Position numbers and translations under genes: made by a program
Shown: piece after piece, positions 54,240 through 64,000 of the stretch
Numbering within the stretch: the stretch's first letter is position 1
Layout of the letters: each line of letters opens with the position of its first letter
The notes under the pieces: model-generated
The model's database searches: none
Seen by the model: only the letters and a program-made list of their open reading frames with translations
Told to the model about the DNA's origin: nothing
Assembly (NCBI GenBank): GCA_937929915.1
Contig: CALFUN010000007.1
Coordinates: forward strand, 186,001-250,000
Direction: 5' to 3'
Length of the DNA stretch: 64,000 nt
Origin: an uncultured Caulobacterales bacterium
GTDB taxonomy: Bacteria; Pseudomonadota; Alphaproteobacteria; Caulobacterales; Maricaulaceae

Positions 54240-57065
54240 ATGACAAATCGATATAATGCCGCAGAGGTCGAGCCGCGCTGGCAAAAAGTCTGGGACGAAT
54301 TGGATGTTTTTCGGGCCGATGACAAGGGGGGTCAAAAATTCTACGCGCTTGAAATGTTCCCCTACCCTTCTGGCCGTATTCATATGGGGCATGTACGTAA
54401 TTACGCCATGGGCGATGTTGTTGCACGCTATAAAAAAGCGCAAGGTTTTGACGTGCTGCATCCAATGGGCTGGGACGCCTTTGGCATGCCTGCGGAAAAT
54501 GCAGCTAAGGAAAATGGCGGCCACCCCAAAGATTGGACTTATGACAATATAAAGGCCATGAAAGCCCCGCTCAAACGACTCGGTTTTGCGCTGGATTGGA
54601 GCCGTGAATTCGCGACCTGCGATGAGGCTTATTACAAACAACAGCAAGCCATATTCCTTAAGTTCTGGGAGCGCGGCCTCGTTTACCGCAAAACAGCCAA
54701 AGTCAACTGGGATCCCGTTGACAATACCGTCCTCGCCAATGAGCAAGTCATTGATGGCAAAGGTTGGCGATCCGGCGCAGTCGTTGAGCAGCGCGATATG
54801 GATCAATGGTTTTTCAAAATTACAGAATATGCCGAGGAGCTTTTGGAGGGCCTCGATACGCTCGACCGCTGGCCTGAAAAAGTACGGACAATGCAAGCCA
54901 ACTGGATTGGGAAATCTGAAGGTTTGCAGATGCGCTTTGAGTTTTCAGTAGAAGACAAAACTATTGTCAACCCTAACGTTAAAATCCACGATCAACAGGA
55001 CGGCAATTATATTGCAGAGATTCCCTCTGATATTTCAGAGATAGAAATTTCTGCAGCTGGACGCCAAGAAGCACGAAAACTCTTTAAAGATGGAATCGAG
55101 ATTTTCACAACGCGTCCAGACACCCTCTTTGGCGCAAGCTTTATTGCACTATCTCCCGATCATAAATTGACTAAAGCCTTGTCAGTAACAAATTCAAACA
55201 TCGAAGACTTCCGCGCAAAATGCGCCAAAATCGGCACAACCGAAGAAGCCATCGCCACAGCCGAAAAACTGGGTATGGATACGGGCCTTCGCGTCAAACA
55301 TCCCTTTATCGATGGCAAAACGCTCCCCGTCTGGATCGCGAATTTCGTTCTCATGGGCTACGGCACAGGCGCGATTTTCGGCTGTCCCGCCCATGACCAA
55401 CGCGATCTGGACTTTGCGCGTAAATATGGTTTGGATGTTACGCCTGTTGTTTTACCTGACGGTGAAGATGCAGCGAGTTATGATGTTGGTGATGAGGCCT
55501 ATACGGGCGAAGGTACATTATTCAATTCAGACTTCCTCAATGGCCTGTCTAAAAATGAAGGCATCGCCGCCGCTATTGCAAAAATTGAAGATATGGGCCT
55601 TGGGCAAAGCGTCACCAATTACCGTCTGCGCGATTGGGGCGTTTCGCGGCAGCGCTATTGGGGATGCCCCATTCCTGTCATTCATTGCGGTAATTGCGGC
55701 GTATTGCCTGTGCCAGAAAACGCCCTGCCCGTGGCTCTGCCATATGACAATATTGACCTGACCATTCCTGGTAATCCACTTGATCGCCACCCAACATTTA
55801 AACATGTAGATTGCCATAAATGCGGCGAAGCGGCACGGCGCGAAACGGATACACTCGATACTTTTGCCGATAGTTCTTGGTATTTTGCGCGCTTTGCTGG
55901 CGGCAGCACGGATGATGCGCCTTTCGACAAAAACACGGCAAGCCAGTGGATGCCTGTTGACCAATATGTCGGCGGCGTTGAACATGCCGTACTGCATTTA
56001 TTATATGCACGTTTCTTCACACGCGGGCTTCGTGATTGTGGTTTAATTGACCTGCCCAGCGGCGAGCCTTTTGCAGGATTATTTACACAAGGTATGGTGA
56101 CACATGCAGTTTATACGGATGCTGTAGGAAATTTCGTAATACCTTCTGATGTTGAAAATTATCCAACAGAAAAATATGATATTGAAACAAACTGGAAAAC
56201 ATTTTCTTCTGTTATTAACGAACATTTAAAAAATAATCCAAAATTTGCAAAAGCTTATCAAAAACAAAAAGAAATCTACAAAGCCCATATTGTTCATAGT
56301 GTAGATACAGAAAATGGACATACAATAATCCCCGTCCTACGCGGCGACGTTATCAAAATGTCCAAGTCCAAGAAAAATGTTGTTGACCCCAATGAAATTA
56401 TCGAAGGTTACGGCACAGATGTGGCCCGTTGGTTTGTCCTGTCCGATAGCCCGCCCGAGCGCGATGTTGAATGGACAGAAAGCGGCGTGATTGGCGCATG
56501 GCGGTTTTCTAAAAAAATCTGGAATCTCGTTGAAGGCGCGAATAAAGAATTTGGCCCCATGACGATTGCAGATAATTCAGCAGGTGATGCGCTAGCATTA
56601 CGCAAATTTGCCCATAAGGCGCTCGAGAAAATTACGGCAGGTATTGAGGCCTTTCGGTTTAACACATCTGTTGCACAAATTTATGAACTCACCAATGCAC
56701 TGGCAAAATATAAAAACCAAGATGCGGCGAGAGCCGAAGCTATGGGCATTCTAATCCGCGCGATTGCACCTTTTATGCCGCATTTGGCTGAGGAATGTTG
56801 GTCAGTGTTAGGCGGAGATGGTCTTGTCTATCACGCCCCTTGGCCAGAGCTTGACCCAAAAATGCTCATAGATGATGACATTACCTTGCCGCTACAAGTC
56901 AATGGCAAGCGGCGCAGTGAGTTATCGATTGATAAAAGCATGCCAAAAGATGAGATAGAGGCCCTCGCCCTAGCTGATGAAGCCGTTATCCGCGCCATAG
57001 GTGAAGGAACTGTTAGGAAAGTCATCATTGTCCCCGGACGAATTGTGAATATAGTAGCCAAATGA
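54240..57065 (+). CDS. leuS: Leucyl-tRNA synthetase with two extra segments
   Basis: A 941-residue class I synthetase. The HIGH-type motif is [19 protein letters not shown], the editing domain has [14 protein letters not shown], and the KMSKS loop is [18 protein letters not shown]. It is longer than the 860-880 residues I expect in relatives. Two segments stand out: residues about 236-285 ([20 protein letters not shown] and on) before the editing domain, and residues about 623-698 before KMSKS, where the DNA is strikingly AT-rich (56105-56330). The frame is intact. The stop overlaps lptE by 4 bases. Confidence 0.96.
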   Translation: MTNRYNAAEVEPRWQKVWDELDVFRADDKGGQKFYALEMFPYPSGRIHMGHVRNYAMGDVVARYKKAQGFDVLHPMGWDAFGMPAENAAKENGGHPKDWTYDNIKAMKAPLKRLGFALDWSREFATCDEAYYKQQQAIFLKFWERGLVYRKTAKVNWDPVDNTVLANEQVIDGKGWRSGAVVEQRDMDQWFFKITEYAEELLEGLDTLDRWPEKVRTMQANWIGKSEGLQMRFEFSVEDKTIVNPNVKIHDQQDGNYIAEIPSDISEIEISAAGRQEARKLFKDGIEIFTTRPDTLFGASFIALSPDHKLTKALSVTNSNIEDFRAKCAKIGTTEEAIATAEKLGMDTGLRVKHPFIDGKTLPVWIANFVLMGYGTGAIFGCPAHDQRDLDFARKYGLDVTPVVLPDGEDAASYDVGDEAYTGEGTLFNSDFLNGLSKNEGIAAAIAKIEDMGLGQSVTNYRLRDWGVSRQRYWGCPIPVIHCGNCGVLPVPENALPVALPYDNIDLTIPGNPLDRHPTFKHVDCHKCGEAARRETDTLDTFADSSWYFARFAGGSTDDAPFDKNTASQWMPVDQYVGGVEHAVLHLLYARFFTRGLRDCGLIDLPSGEPFAGLFTQGMVTHAVYTDAVGNFVIPSDVENYPTEKYDIETNWKTFSSVINEHLKNNPKFAKAYQKQKEIYKAHIVHSVDTENGHTIIPVLRGDVIKMSKSKKNVVDPNEIIEGYGTDVARWFVLSDSPPERDVEWTESGVIGAWRFSKKIWNLVEGANKEFGPMTIADNSAGDALALRKFAHKALEKITAGIEAFRFNTSVAQIYELTNALAKYKNQDAARAEAMGILIRAIAPFMPHLAEECWSVLGGDGLVYHAPWPELDPKMLIDDDITLPLQVNGKRRSELSIDKSMPKDEIEALALADEAVIRAIGEGTVRKVIIVPGRIVNIVAK

Positions 57066-57574
57066 CACGTCTTTTTTTTCTTTCTCTCATCACCCTGATC
57101 TTAAGCGCATGCGGGTTTAAACCTCTCCATGCAACAAGTGCAAGCGGTGTAAATCTATCTGACATTCAAGTCGTTATGGCCCAAATTCAAGATGTGCAAG
57201 ATCGCGAAGCGGGCTTTTATATGCAACAACGCTTGCTTGACCGTATCGGCGAGAAAGAGAAAGCAAAGCATATTGTCACAATAGTCCCAAGCGTATCGCG
57301 CCGCCGCCTTGGCGTAACAAGTAATGATGTGGCCTCGCGTTATGATATTAATTTACAGGCAAGCTACGTGTTGACAGATAGCGCTTCGGGCAAGGTTCTC
57401 GATAAAGGCTCCGTAAGCGCAGTCTCAACATTTGGCGCACCAAATGATCCGTATGGACTTGACGCGGCTGATACGAATGGCACTCAACAAGGCGCGCGGG
57501 AATTAGCAGACAGATTAATCATGAAGCTCGCAACATATTATAGCCAAGACAAAGCCAATAAGGCTGTGCCGTGA
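57062..57574 (+). CDS. lptE: LPS-assembly lipoprotein LptE
   Basis: A 170-residue lipoprotein with signal ending [12 protein letters not shown], the usual LptE N-terminus. The body ([40 protein letters not shown]) fits the alphaproteobacterial LptE/RlpB group. LptE plugs LptD in the outer membrane and takes part in LPS insertion. It overlaps leuS by ATGA and holA by GTGA, so leuS-lptE-holA is translationally linked. Confidence 0.88.
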   Translation: MTRLFFLSLITLILSACGFKPLHATSASGVNLSDIQVVMAQIQDVQDREAGFYMQQRLLDRIGEKEKAKHIVTIVPSVSRRRLGVTSNDVASRYDINLQASYVLTDSASGKVLDKGSVSAVSTFGAPNDPYGLDAADTNGTQQGARELADRLIMKLATYYSQDKANKAVP

Positions 57575-58623
57575 AAATAACGGGCGCGCGGCAAAAACGA
57601 TTTTTAGATAACCCGCCTGCTGACCTTATTGGAGTCATGCTCTTTGGGCCAGATCGCGGTCTTGCCAAAACACGCGCACAAGCTCTCGCTAAAAAACTTG
57701 TCCCAGATGCTGATGATACATTTGGAGCCACTATTTTAACGGCCGATGATTTATCATCCGACCCCGCCAAATTATCTGATGAAATGAGCGCTTTATCTTT
57801 GCTAGGCGGCGGACGGCTTATCCGCTTACGCCTTGATCATGAACGCAGCGGTCAAGCCATTGCCAAATTAATTAAAGCTTTCGACACAGATCCCTCTCGC
57901 GCAGAAGCAAAATTAATTATAGAGGCGGGTGATTTAACCCCGCGCTCTCATATCCGAAAAGCCATAGAGGCCGCAGGGCATTTTGCCGCGATTGGTTGTT
58001 ACGCAGCAAATGCCAAAGACTTGCGCGAGCAAATTAAAACGGGACTGGCCGATAAATATATAAGTATAGATAATGAAGCGCTTGAGTTTTGGCTACCTTT
58101 ATTAGAGGGTGACTTTGCCCTCGCCGCCGGTGAAATAGAAAAAATGGCGCTTTATAAGGGTTACGGCAAAGTTGAAAACGCAAAAGTAACACTTGAAGAT
58201 ATTCGCGCTATCGCCGCAGGCGGACAAGCTGCCTCAATAGATACAATTATTACAGAGGCCTTATCGGGACAATTCGATAAATGCGATACGGCCTATAGAC
58301 GAGCTGTGGATGGAAAGATTAATCCTGTCACGATTTTATTTGCCCTACAGCGCCATATGATGCGGCTCATGGAGGCTGCCATAAAAATGGAAGGCGGGGA
58401 GAATGCTAATAATGCCGTTAAATCCTTACGACCGCCTGTTTTCAAAATGCAAGAAGGCACATTTATTAGACAGTTAAACATTTGGCCTGCTCGCATGTTA
58501 AGCCTCAGCTTACAACAATGTCAAATCGCAGAACGGCAATTAAAATCAACTGGCGCACCAGCTGAAGCCATAACATCACGCCTTCTATTAGCCCTTTCTA
58601 CCTATGCAGCAAAAAACAAATAA
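57571..58623 (+). CDS. holA: DNA polymerase III subunit delta
   Basis: A 350-residue clamp-loader subunit with a GTG start overlapping the lptE stop. It has the divergent AAA+ fold: GVMLFGPDRGLAKTRAQALA at the N-terminus, then SLLGGGRLIRLRL, and a helical collar domain at the end (VTILFALQRHMMRLMEAAIK). It opens the beta clamp at primed sites. It lies next to lptE in many alphaproteobacteria. Confidence 0.93.
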   Translation: MKITGARQKRFLDNPPADLIGVMLFGPDRGLAKTRAQALAKKLVPDADDTFGATILTADDLSSDPAKLSDEMSALSLLGGGRLIRLRLDHERSGQAIAKLIKAFDTDPSRAEAKLIIEAGDLTPRSHIRKAIEAAGHFAAIGCYAANAKDLREQIKTGLADKYISIDNEALEFWLPLLEGDFALAAGEIEKMALYKGYGKVENAKVTLEDIRAIAAGGQAASIDTIITEALSGQFDKCDTAYRRAVDGKINPVTILFALQRHMMRLMEAAIKMEGGENANNAVKSLRPPVFKMQEGTFIRQLNIWPARMLSLSLQQCQIAERQLKSTGAPAEAITSRLLLALSTYAAKNK

Positions 58624-58635
58624 ACAGCTTACGTC

Positions 58636-59457
58636 ATGAATAAAATATTGAAAAATATAAATAATTTACCTAATTTTATAGAGCAAATACTCATTACAGT
58701 CATCCCTGCTATAGCCATATTCATAGTTGGAACCATAATTGCACGATATTTACGACAGCGTTTGAAGCAATCAAAATTTGGCGGGCGGCATGTGGATGAA
58801 ACCCTTCGGCCCGTCATTGCCTCCTTTGTTTTCTATACAATTATGGCCGCGACACTTTATGCAGTCTTAATCAAATTAGGTGTCCCGCCGACAAGTCTTA
58901 TCGCCGTATTCGGCGCGGCAGGCCTCGCTGTTGCCTTAGGCTTAAAAGATACATTATCCAATATCGCCGCTGGTGTGATGCTGCTTTTCCTGCGCCCCCT
59001 ATCTGTGGGAGAAACCGTAGATATGGAAGGCGTTATAGGTACGATTGATGAAATAGATTTATTTTCCACAACACTCAATACACCTGATGGCCTATATTTA
59101 TATATCCCCAATAGTATCATTTGGAACAACCGCATCCAAAACTTCAGCCGTCACGCCTCTCGCCGAGCGACAATTAATATCCGTATCGGGTATGAAAATG
59201 ATCTTGAAAGCGTACAAGCTTTGCTGACAAATATATTACTGCAAACACCTGACATGCTAAGCGTGCCTGAAACACCGAAAGTTTATATTACAAGTTTTGA
59301 AAATACAGCGGTACATATATCTTGCCGGTGCTGGCTACCGCGGCAAGATTGGGCCAAACGGGTAAGCGATCTTCATATCGATATTAAAAAAACCTTAGAT
59401 AAAGCAGATATTAATATGTCCATACCAGCAATCGCTCTTTCCCAAAACGATATGTAA
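58636..59457 (+). CDS. MscS-family mechanosensitive ion channel
   Basis: A 273-residue small MscS-type channel. Three N-terminal hydrophobic segments end with the pore-lining helix LIAVFGAAGLAVALGLKDTL (Gly/Ala pattern), followed by the beta domain LRPLSVGETVDMEGVIGTID and IPNSIIWNNRIQNFSRH. It releases solutes under hypo-osmotic shock. It is inserted between holA and the convergent parB, whose stop touches its own. Confidence 0.9.
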   Translation: MNKILKNINNLPNFIEQILITVIPAIAIFIVGTIIARYLRQRLKQSKFGGRHVDETLRPVIASFVFYTIMAATLYAVLIKLGVPPTSLIAVFGAAGLAVALGLKDTLSNIAAGVMLLFLRPLSVGETVDMEGVIGTIDEIDLFSTTLNTPDGLYLYIPNSIIWNNRIQNFSRHASRRATINIRIGYENDLESVQALLTNILLQTPDMLSVPETPKVYITSFENTAVHISCRCWLPRQDWAKRVSDLHIDIKKTLDKADINMSIPAIALSQNDM

Positions 59458-60423
59458 TTAACTGTCTGATTGACTGAGGCGTTTGATTAAATCATCAAGC
59501 TGTGCGCTATTTTTATACCGAATTCGCAGCTCCCCCGACGGCCCCTTATGGCGTAAATCTACGCCTAGGCCCAATATATCCATGAGGTCTTGCTCCGCCT
59601 TGCGCGTATCCGCATCCTTATAGGCTCTGGCTTTAGGTTGAAACACATCATCTTTGGCTGACTTAATTCGGCGAACCCAGTCTTCAGCTTCGCGAACGGA
59701 TAGCCCCTTTTCTGCAATCATATCTGCAAGCTCGGCAGGATCAGGCGCGCCAATGATAGCGCGTGCATGCCCTGCACTGATCTTACCTTCCGCAAGATAA
59801 TTTTGCGCGCGTTCAGGCAAGCTTAGTAAACGCATCATATTTGCGATATAAGGCCGAGATTTTCCAATCGCTTGCGCAATATCATCTTGTGTCCGCCCAA
59901 AATCGGTTTTCAGAGCTTGATATGCCATAGCTTCTTCAATCGGGTTTAAATTGGCCCGCTGCACATTTTCGACAACTCCGATTTCCAAAACATCTTGATC
60001 CGACAGATCACGGATTAAAACAGGTAAAGTCCCAAGACCCGCTTTAAGAGCGGCTTGCCAGCGCCGCTCGCCAGCAACAATTTGATAGTTTTCAGGCTTA
60101 TTGGCTATTTTAATCGGCCGAACAAGAATCGGCTGCAATACGCCTTTATCTTTAATTGACTGCGTTAACTCTTCGAGCTTGGTTTTATCAAAATGCTTAC
60201 GAGGCTGTTCAGGGTTTCTGTCAATTTTAGAAATATTAACAAAACGCACCCCCGCCTTTTCGTCTTGGGGTGTTTGCGCAGTAGATCCATGCGGTTCCTT
60301 ATTTTGTTTCGCAGGCGCGCCTGTATCAAGCGCGGTAACATCACTCATCAAAGCAGATAGGCCGCGCCCAAGGCCACGTTCAGATGATTTCTTTTTCTTA
60401 GGCTTCTTTGGAGGGTGTGTCAT
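59458..60423 (-). CDS. parB: Chromosome-partitioning protein ParB
   Basis: A 321-residue CTP-dependent DNA clamp. The N-terminus has the ParA-interacting GLGRGLSALMSDV. The CTPase motifs are near EQPRKHFD and GERRWQAALKAG, the parS-binding helix-turn-helix is near TQDDIAQAIGKSRPYIANMM, and a dimerisation domain closes the protein. It would load at the two perfect parS sites found 1.4 and 3.5 kb upstream in this window. Confidence 0.96.
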   Translation of the reverse strand: MTHPPKKPKKKKSSERGLGRGLSALMSDVTALDTGAPAKQNKEPHGSTAQTPQDEKAGVRFVNISKIDRNPEQPRKHFDKTKLEELTQSIKDKGVLQPILVRPIKIANKPENYQIVAGERRWQAALKAGLGTLPVLIRDLSDQDVLEIGVVENVQRANLNPIEEAMAYQALKTDFGRTQDDIAQAIGKSRPYIANMMRLLSLPERAQNYLAEGKISAGHARAIIGAPDPAELADMIAEKGLSVREAEDWVRRIKSAKDDVFQPKARAYKDADTRKAEQDLMDILGLGVDLRHKGPSGELRIRYKNSAQLDDLIKRLSQSDS

Positions 60424-60447
60424 ATCTTAAACCACTGATATATATAT

Positions 60448-61227
60448 TTATTTTCTGTTCTTATGCTTGTGCAGCATTTCTTTAGCCAATGCCATGTAAG
60501 CCCGTGAGCCTGCGCAAAATGGATCATATACTAAGACAGGTTGACCAAATGACGGCGCTTCGGCGATACGTACATTTCGCGGAATGATTGTTTTAAACAC
60601 GGCCCGCCCCAGATGTTTACGTACATCTTCCGCAACCTGAGCCGATAACCTGTTTCTCTTATCAAACATGGTGAGCATCACCCCATCAATAGCGAGGTCA
60701 GGGTTAATATTTGCCTTTGCCATTTCTATCGTTTGTAAAAGTTGCGACAGACCCTCTAGGGCAAAAAACTCACATTGTAGCGGAACAATCACAGACCTTG
60801 ATGCCGCCAGAGCATTGATTGTCAGTAAATTAAGCGCCGGCGGGCAATCAATCAGCACATAATCAAAGCTTTGTCGCGATGATTTTAACGCATCGCGTAA
60901 GATAATTGTGCGGCCACTCGCGCTCCCAATTTCTATCTCTACCGCAGACAGATCAACATGAGACGGAATAATAAATAGACCCTCAACACTGGTCGGCTGC
61001 ACAGCCTCATCCAAAGGCAGGTTTTCAGTTAATATGTGATAGATTGTCTTTTCACGCGCACGCCGAGAAATTCCTAAGCCCGTGGATGCATTACCTTGCG
61101 GATCCGCATCTATCAGTAAAACACGCTTGCCAAGCTTACTTAAAGCCGCCGCTAAATTGATCGATGTTGTTGTTTTACCAACACCGCCCTTTTGATTTAC
61201 AATCGCTATCACACGAGAAAAGTTCAT
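60448..61227 (-). CDS. parA: Chromosome-partitioning ATPase ParA
   Basis: A 259-residue ATPase with deviant Walker A VNQKGGVGKTTTSINLAAAL and the motifs VLLIDADPQGNAST and DYVLIDCPPALNLLT. It forms the gradient that pulls ParB-bound origins apart. It lies 24 bases upstream of parB and 31 bases downstream of rsmG, in the common order mnmG-rsmG-parA-parB. Confidence 0.96.
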   Translation of the reverse strand: MNFSRVIAIVNQKGGVGKTTTSINLAAALSKLGKRVLLIDADPQGNASTGLGISRRAREKTIYHILTENLPLDEAVQPTSVEGLFIIPSHVDLSAVEIEIGSASGRTIILRDALKSSRQSFDYVLIDCPPALNLLTINALAASRSVIVPLQCEFFALEGLSQLLQTIEMAKANINPDLAIDGVMLTMFDKRNRLSAQVAEDVRKHLGRAVFKTIIPRNVRIAEAPSFGQPVLVYDPFCAGSRAYMALAKEMLHKHKNRK

Positions 61228-61258
61228 TTAATTTCCGTAACTTAAGGTGTTTTTAAGC

Positions 61259-61933
61259 TCAAACCTTACGTGCAAGGTTTTTAATGATTAAAACACTCGC
61301 ATTATCCTGAGTTATGCTTTTGACACTCTCCAGCGTAAATGTCCACGTGGTCAGAGCGTTTTCTATGTCTCGGGCCGCGTTTTCACCTTTAAGCAGAATC
61401 AATATTGTGCCCGCATGAATATGCGGCAAAGCATAGTCAAACACACTCGGCAAAGGCGCAAAGGCACGCGCCGTAATCACATCTGCCTTCATGGCAGGAA
61501 GCTGCTCAATACGCGTATTATGAACTCTTGCAGGCAGACCTAACTCTCGCGTCACTGTTTTTAAAAAAGACGCTTTTTTACCTACCGACTCAACCAAATG
61601 CACCTGCCGCCCTCGCCTCGCCCCATCTAGCTCAGAGCCATGATGCTTAATGTGAATGGCTGCCGCAAGGCCTGGAAAGCCTGCCCCAGAGCCAAAATCC
61701 AATAATATCTTTGCATCATCACTTAATAACGGGCATATTTGCCAGCTATCTAAAGCATGGCGCTCCCAAAACATATCTAATGTACTAGGTGCAACAAGGT
61801 TTATGCGCGCAGACCATTTGCGTAACAATGCTTGCCATTTTATGTAATCGGCTAATGTTTCACGTGAAACATTCGATCTCTGCTCAAAACCCGCCTGGCC
61901 CAAAATCTTGCCAGCACTTTGGTCAGTTGGCAT
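61259..61933 (-). CDS. rsmG: 16S rRNA m7G527 methyltransferase
   Basis: A 224-residue SAM-dependent methyltransferase. The start is at 61933 ([20 protein letters not shown]), overlapping the mnmG end by 11 bases; the track extends 11 codons more. The family motifs are [20 protein letters not shown] and [21 protein letters not shown] parS site lies inside its coding sequence (reading ...NVSRET). Confidence 0.92.
   Translation of the reverse strand: MPTDQSAGKILGQAGFEQRSNVSRETLADYIKWQALLRKWSARINLVAPSTLDMFWERHALDSWQICPLLSDDAKILLDFGSGAGFPGLAAAIHIKHHGSELDGARRGRQVHLVESVGKKASFLKTVTRELGLPARVHNTRIEQLPAMKADVITARAFAPLPSVFDYALPHIHAGTILILLKGENAARDIENALTTWTFTLESVKSITQDNASVLIIKNLARKV
61856..61871. promoter_or_regulatory. 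parS site within rsmG
   Basis: TGTTTCACGTGAAACA is a perfect 16-bp palindrome identical to the widely conserved parS consensus bound by ParB. It lies inside the rsmG coding region, near its 5' end. Confidence 0.95.
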
Positions 61934-63842
61934 GTCTACGCGCCTTAACGGATTTGGGTTTATCACGCCGCTTTAAATGCGCCAAAACCGCCATAAGCGC
62001 GCCGGGCGTCACTCCTTCAATTCGGCTCGCTTGGCCCAAAGTGGCTGGGCGCGTGGCTATAAGCTTAGACCTCACCTCATTAGAAAGACCGCCTATAGAA
62101 TCGTAATCAAAATCATCTGGAATACGCAGACCTTCATCCCGCTTAAAAGCTGCAATATCACGCGCTTGGCGTTCCAAATAGCCTGCATATGTGGCCTCTG
62201 TTTCGATATATTCACACATATCTTCAGTAAATTCTGAAAGCTCGGGCCAAACATCTTTAAGATCCGACACAGATAAATTTGGATAAGCCAGTAAATCAAA
62301 CACGCTGCGCGAAACACCATCTTGGTTCACTTTTATCTTAGATGTCTTTAACTGAGAGGGTGATTTGGATAAGGACAGGGCCATAGCTTTGGCTTTCGCA
62401 AATCGTTTGGCCTTGTTTTCGTAAATCTCCCTACGCACATCACCCACAAGCCCAACCTCTACCCCCAATGGCGTCATACGTTGATCTGCGTTATCTGCGC
62501 GCAGCAACAATCTATATTCAGCGCGGCTCGTAAACATACGATAAGGCTCCGTAACGCCCTTCGTAATAAGGTCATCAATCATCACGCCAATATAAGCCTG
62601 ACTACGGTCAAGAATAAGTGGCGAGCGGCCCATCGCAGATAATGCCGCATTTGCACCCGCAATCAAGCCTTGCGCAGCTGCTTCTTCATACCCAGTCGTG
62701 CCATTTATTTGCCCTGCAAGATAAAGCCCCGCTATCGATTTACACTCTAAAGTCGCTCGCAACTCTCTCGGGTCGACATAATCATATTCAATCGCATAAC
62801 CATAACGCTGAATGACTACATCTTCCAGACCAACGATTGTCCGAATAAACGCATCTTGCACATCGCGGGGCAGGGAGGTCGAAATCCCGTTGGGGTAAAC
62901 TGTGTCCCCGTCAGGATTTTCGGGCAGCCCTTCTGGTTCTAGGAAAATTTGATGCCGTCCGCGATCAGAAAAGCGCACAATCTTATCTTCTACAGCAGGG
63001 CAGTATCGCGGCCCCTTACCCGCAATAGAACCGCTATAAACTGCTGAAAGTTTTATATTATCTGAAATTATCTTGTGGGTTGTCTCATTCGTGTGGGTGA
63101 TGGCGCAGCTAATTTGCGGCACAGTAATTTTATCCGTCAAGAAAGAAAACGGAACAGGCGTTTCATCCGCGGCCTGTTGATCCAAAGCCTGCCAATTTAT
63201 AGATGATTTCTGCAAGCGGGCAGGCGTTCCTGTCTTCAACCGGCCCATTTTCAATCCGGCCGCATAAAGCCGTTCTGATAAACCTAGGGCAGGGGCTTCG
63301 CCCCAACGCCCTGCTGGCCTACGTTCATCCCCTATATGGACAAGGCCTTTTAAAAAAGTCCCCGTTGTTAAAACAACTCGGCCCGCCATAAATTCCAGAC
63401 CTGCTTCGGTCTTAACCCCCAAAACTCGCCCTTTATCAACAATTAAGTCGTCAACAGCGCCAGCCATAATTGTCAAATTTGGATAATCAAACAGTATATC
63501 TTGCATAGCTTGGCGATATAAATACCGGTCAGATTGCGTCCTCGGCCCCCGAACGGCCGGCCCCTTAGAGCGGTTAAGCATCCGAAATTGTATGCCAGAA
63601 GCATCTGCAACTTGTGCCATAACCCCGCCAAGCGCGTCTATTTCCCGCACAAGATGCCCCTTGCCAAGCCCGCCAATCGCGGGGTTACAAGACATCTCGC
63701 CTATGGTTTCAAGCTTATGCGTTATCAAAAGCGTGCTTGCCCCAAGCCGCGCCGCAGCCGCAGCGGCATCACAGCCCGCATGTCCGCCGCCAATAATGAT
63801 CACATCATATTGCATATTTGTAGTTTGGGCCAGTTTACTCAT
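61923..63842 (-). CDS. mnmG: tRNA uridine-5-carboxymethylaminomethyl modification enzyme MnmG
   Basis: A 639-residue FAD enzyme that with MnmE modifies U34 of several tRNAs. The FAD loop is [20 protein letters not shown], followed by [20 protein letters not shown] and the C-terminal [17 protein letters not shown]. The start is ATG 63842 or the ATG nine codons on ([11 protein letters not shown]), which matches the family better. An additional C-terminal basic tail ([16 protein letters not shown]) is present. Confidence 0.95.
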   Translation of the reverse strand: MSKLAQTTNMQYDVIIIGGGHAGCDAAAAAARLGASTLLITHKLETIGEMSCNPAIGGLGKGHLVREIDALGGVMAQVADASGIQFRMLNRSKGPAVRGPRTQSDRYLYRQAMQDILFDYPNLTIMAGAVDDLIVDKGRVLGVKTEAGLEFMAGRVVLTTGTFLKGLVHIGDERRPAGRWGEAPALGLSERLYAAGLKMGRLKTGTPARLQKSSINWQALDQQAADETPVPFSFLTDKITVPQISCAITHTNETTHKIISDNIKLSAVYSGSIAGKGPRYCPAVEDKIVRFSDRGRHQIFLEPEGLPENPDGDTVYPNGISTSLPRDVQDAFIRTIVGLEDVVIQRYGYAIEYDYVDPRELRATLECKSIAGLYLAGQINGTTGYEEAAAQGLIAGANAALSAMGRSPLILDRSQAYIGVMIDDLITKGVTEPYRMFTSRAEYRLLLRADNADQRMTPLGVEVGLVGDVRREIYENKAKRFAKAKAMALSLSKSPSQLKTSKIKVNQDGVSRSVFDLLAYPNLSVSDLKDVWPELSEFTEDMCEYIETEATYAGYLERQARDIAAFKRDEGLRIPDDFDYDSIGGLSNEVRSKLIATRPATLGQASRIEGVTPGALMAVLAHLKRRDKPKSVKARRHAN

Positions 63843-63903
63843 GGCTCGTCCATAAAGCCAAGCGCCCTAAAAGTCGATAGATTCTATTCAGGCCTACGCA
63901 AAA

Positions 63904-63919
63904 TGTTTCACGTGAAACA
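63904..63919. promoter_or_regulatory. parS site between mnmE and mnmG
   Basis: A second exact copy of TGTTTCACGTGAAACA, in the intergenic space 62 bases upstream of mnmG. The two copies are about 2 kb apart and 1.4-3.5 kb from parB, marking the centromere-like region. Confidence 0.95.
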
Positions 63920-63936
63920 TAGCCGCTTCCTCAAGA

Positions 63937-64000
63937 TTACTTTCCAACACAAAAACGCGAAAATATGCGGTCAAAAACTTGCTCTATATCTGAACTGCCC
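63937..64000 (-). CDS. mnmE: MnmE GTPase, C-terminal end only
   Basis: At the right edge the minus strand encodes GSSDIEQVFDRIFSRFCVGK followed by TAA (63937-63939). This is the nearly invariant MnmE C-terminus, ending in FCVGK/FCIGK, whose Cys is needed for tRNA modification. Only the last 20 codons fall in the window, too short for the ORF track. MnmE partners with MnmG, the next gene. Confidence 0.93.
   Translation of the reverse strand, partial: GSSDIEQVFDRIFSRFCVGK

Overview
The window looks like a chromosomal segment from an alphaproteobacterium, most likely a moderate-GC member of the Hyphomonadaceae/Maricaulales-Caulobacterales neighbourhood. This is inferred from gene families and gene order, not from any search. 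Supporting signs are the glnD-murJ-trpS block, divergent secA and parvulin genes, aroK-aroB-CNNM, bolA-DnaJ-cobS-cobT, sdhC-sdhD-sdhA, DUF3576-leuS-lptE-holA, and the mnmE-mnmG-rsmG-parA-parB block with two perfect parS sites. Almost every gene is housekeeping or cell-envelope related. I see no prophage, insertion sequence, CRISPR array or rRNA operon. One tRNA gene (Arg, anticodon CCG) is present. Genes are packed tightly, with many 1-11 nt overlaps and touching convergent stops.

Layout. 1-3.9 kb: the 3' end of glnD, murJ, trpS and a PCuAC copper-chaperone-like lipoprotein. 3.9-5.9 kb: two tandem M48/PDZ lipoprotein proteases on the minus strand. 6.0-11.0 kb: nfu, tsaB, rimI, fur, an HExxH protein broken by an apparent -1 frameshift, a small membrane protein and miaB behind a structured leader. 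11.2-13.8 kb: tRNA-Arg, a TraB/GumN protein and an HtrA protease. 14.0-16.5 kb: sdhC, sdhD and sdhA without sdhB. 16.6-18.7 kb: a lipoprotein, mutT and a parvulin. 18.8-21.8 kb: secA with an extra segment of about 90 residues. 22-26 kb: a TorF-like outer-membrane protein, accA and three minus-strand unknowns, including a 46-residue membrane protein missed by the ORF track. 26.2-33.1 kb: aroK, aroB, a CNNM/CBS protein, bolA, a J-domain protein, cobS and cobT.

33.1-33.9 kb is a small AT-rich cassette: a palindrome, an integrase-N-terminus-like orphan protein and a strong terminator. 33.9-41.4 kb: a PLP decarboxylase, a YceI-like lipoprotein, bfr and bfd with a Fur-box-like palindrome, an SDR/TetR divergent pair with two palindromic operator candidates, a PlsC acyltransferase coupled to an LplT-like MFS transporter, and an IalB-like protein. 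41.5-53.4 kb: dapB, glyoxalase, FMN reductase, nth, an ATP-grasp protein, an adenosine kinase-like gene, lolA, xthA, an OmpR-type regulator, an L,D-transpeptidase-like protein, yggS and a thiE-like gene with overlapping divergent start codons, and a porin with a Gln/Asn/Tyr-rich N-terminal region. 53.7-64 kb: DUF3576, leuS with two extra segments, lptE, holA, mscS, then the chromosome-partition and tRNA-modification block near the likely origin region.

The most unusual signals are the in-phase slippery heptamer in the fur-linked metalloprotease-like gene, the orphan cassette at 33 kb, the insertions in SecA and LeuS, the stem that ends exactly at the miaB start codon, and the CATG in which yggS and the thiE-like gene start on opposite strands. 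No clearly new multi-gene defence or biosynthetic system was found.
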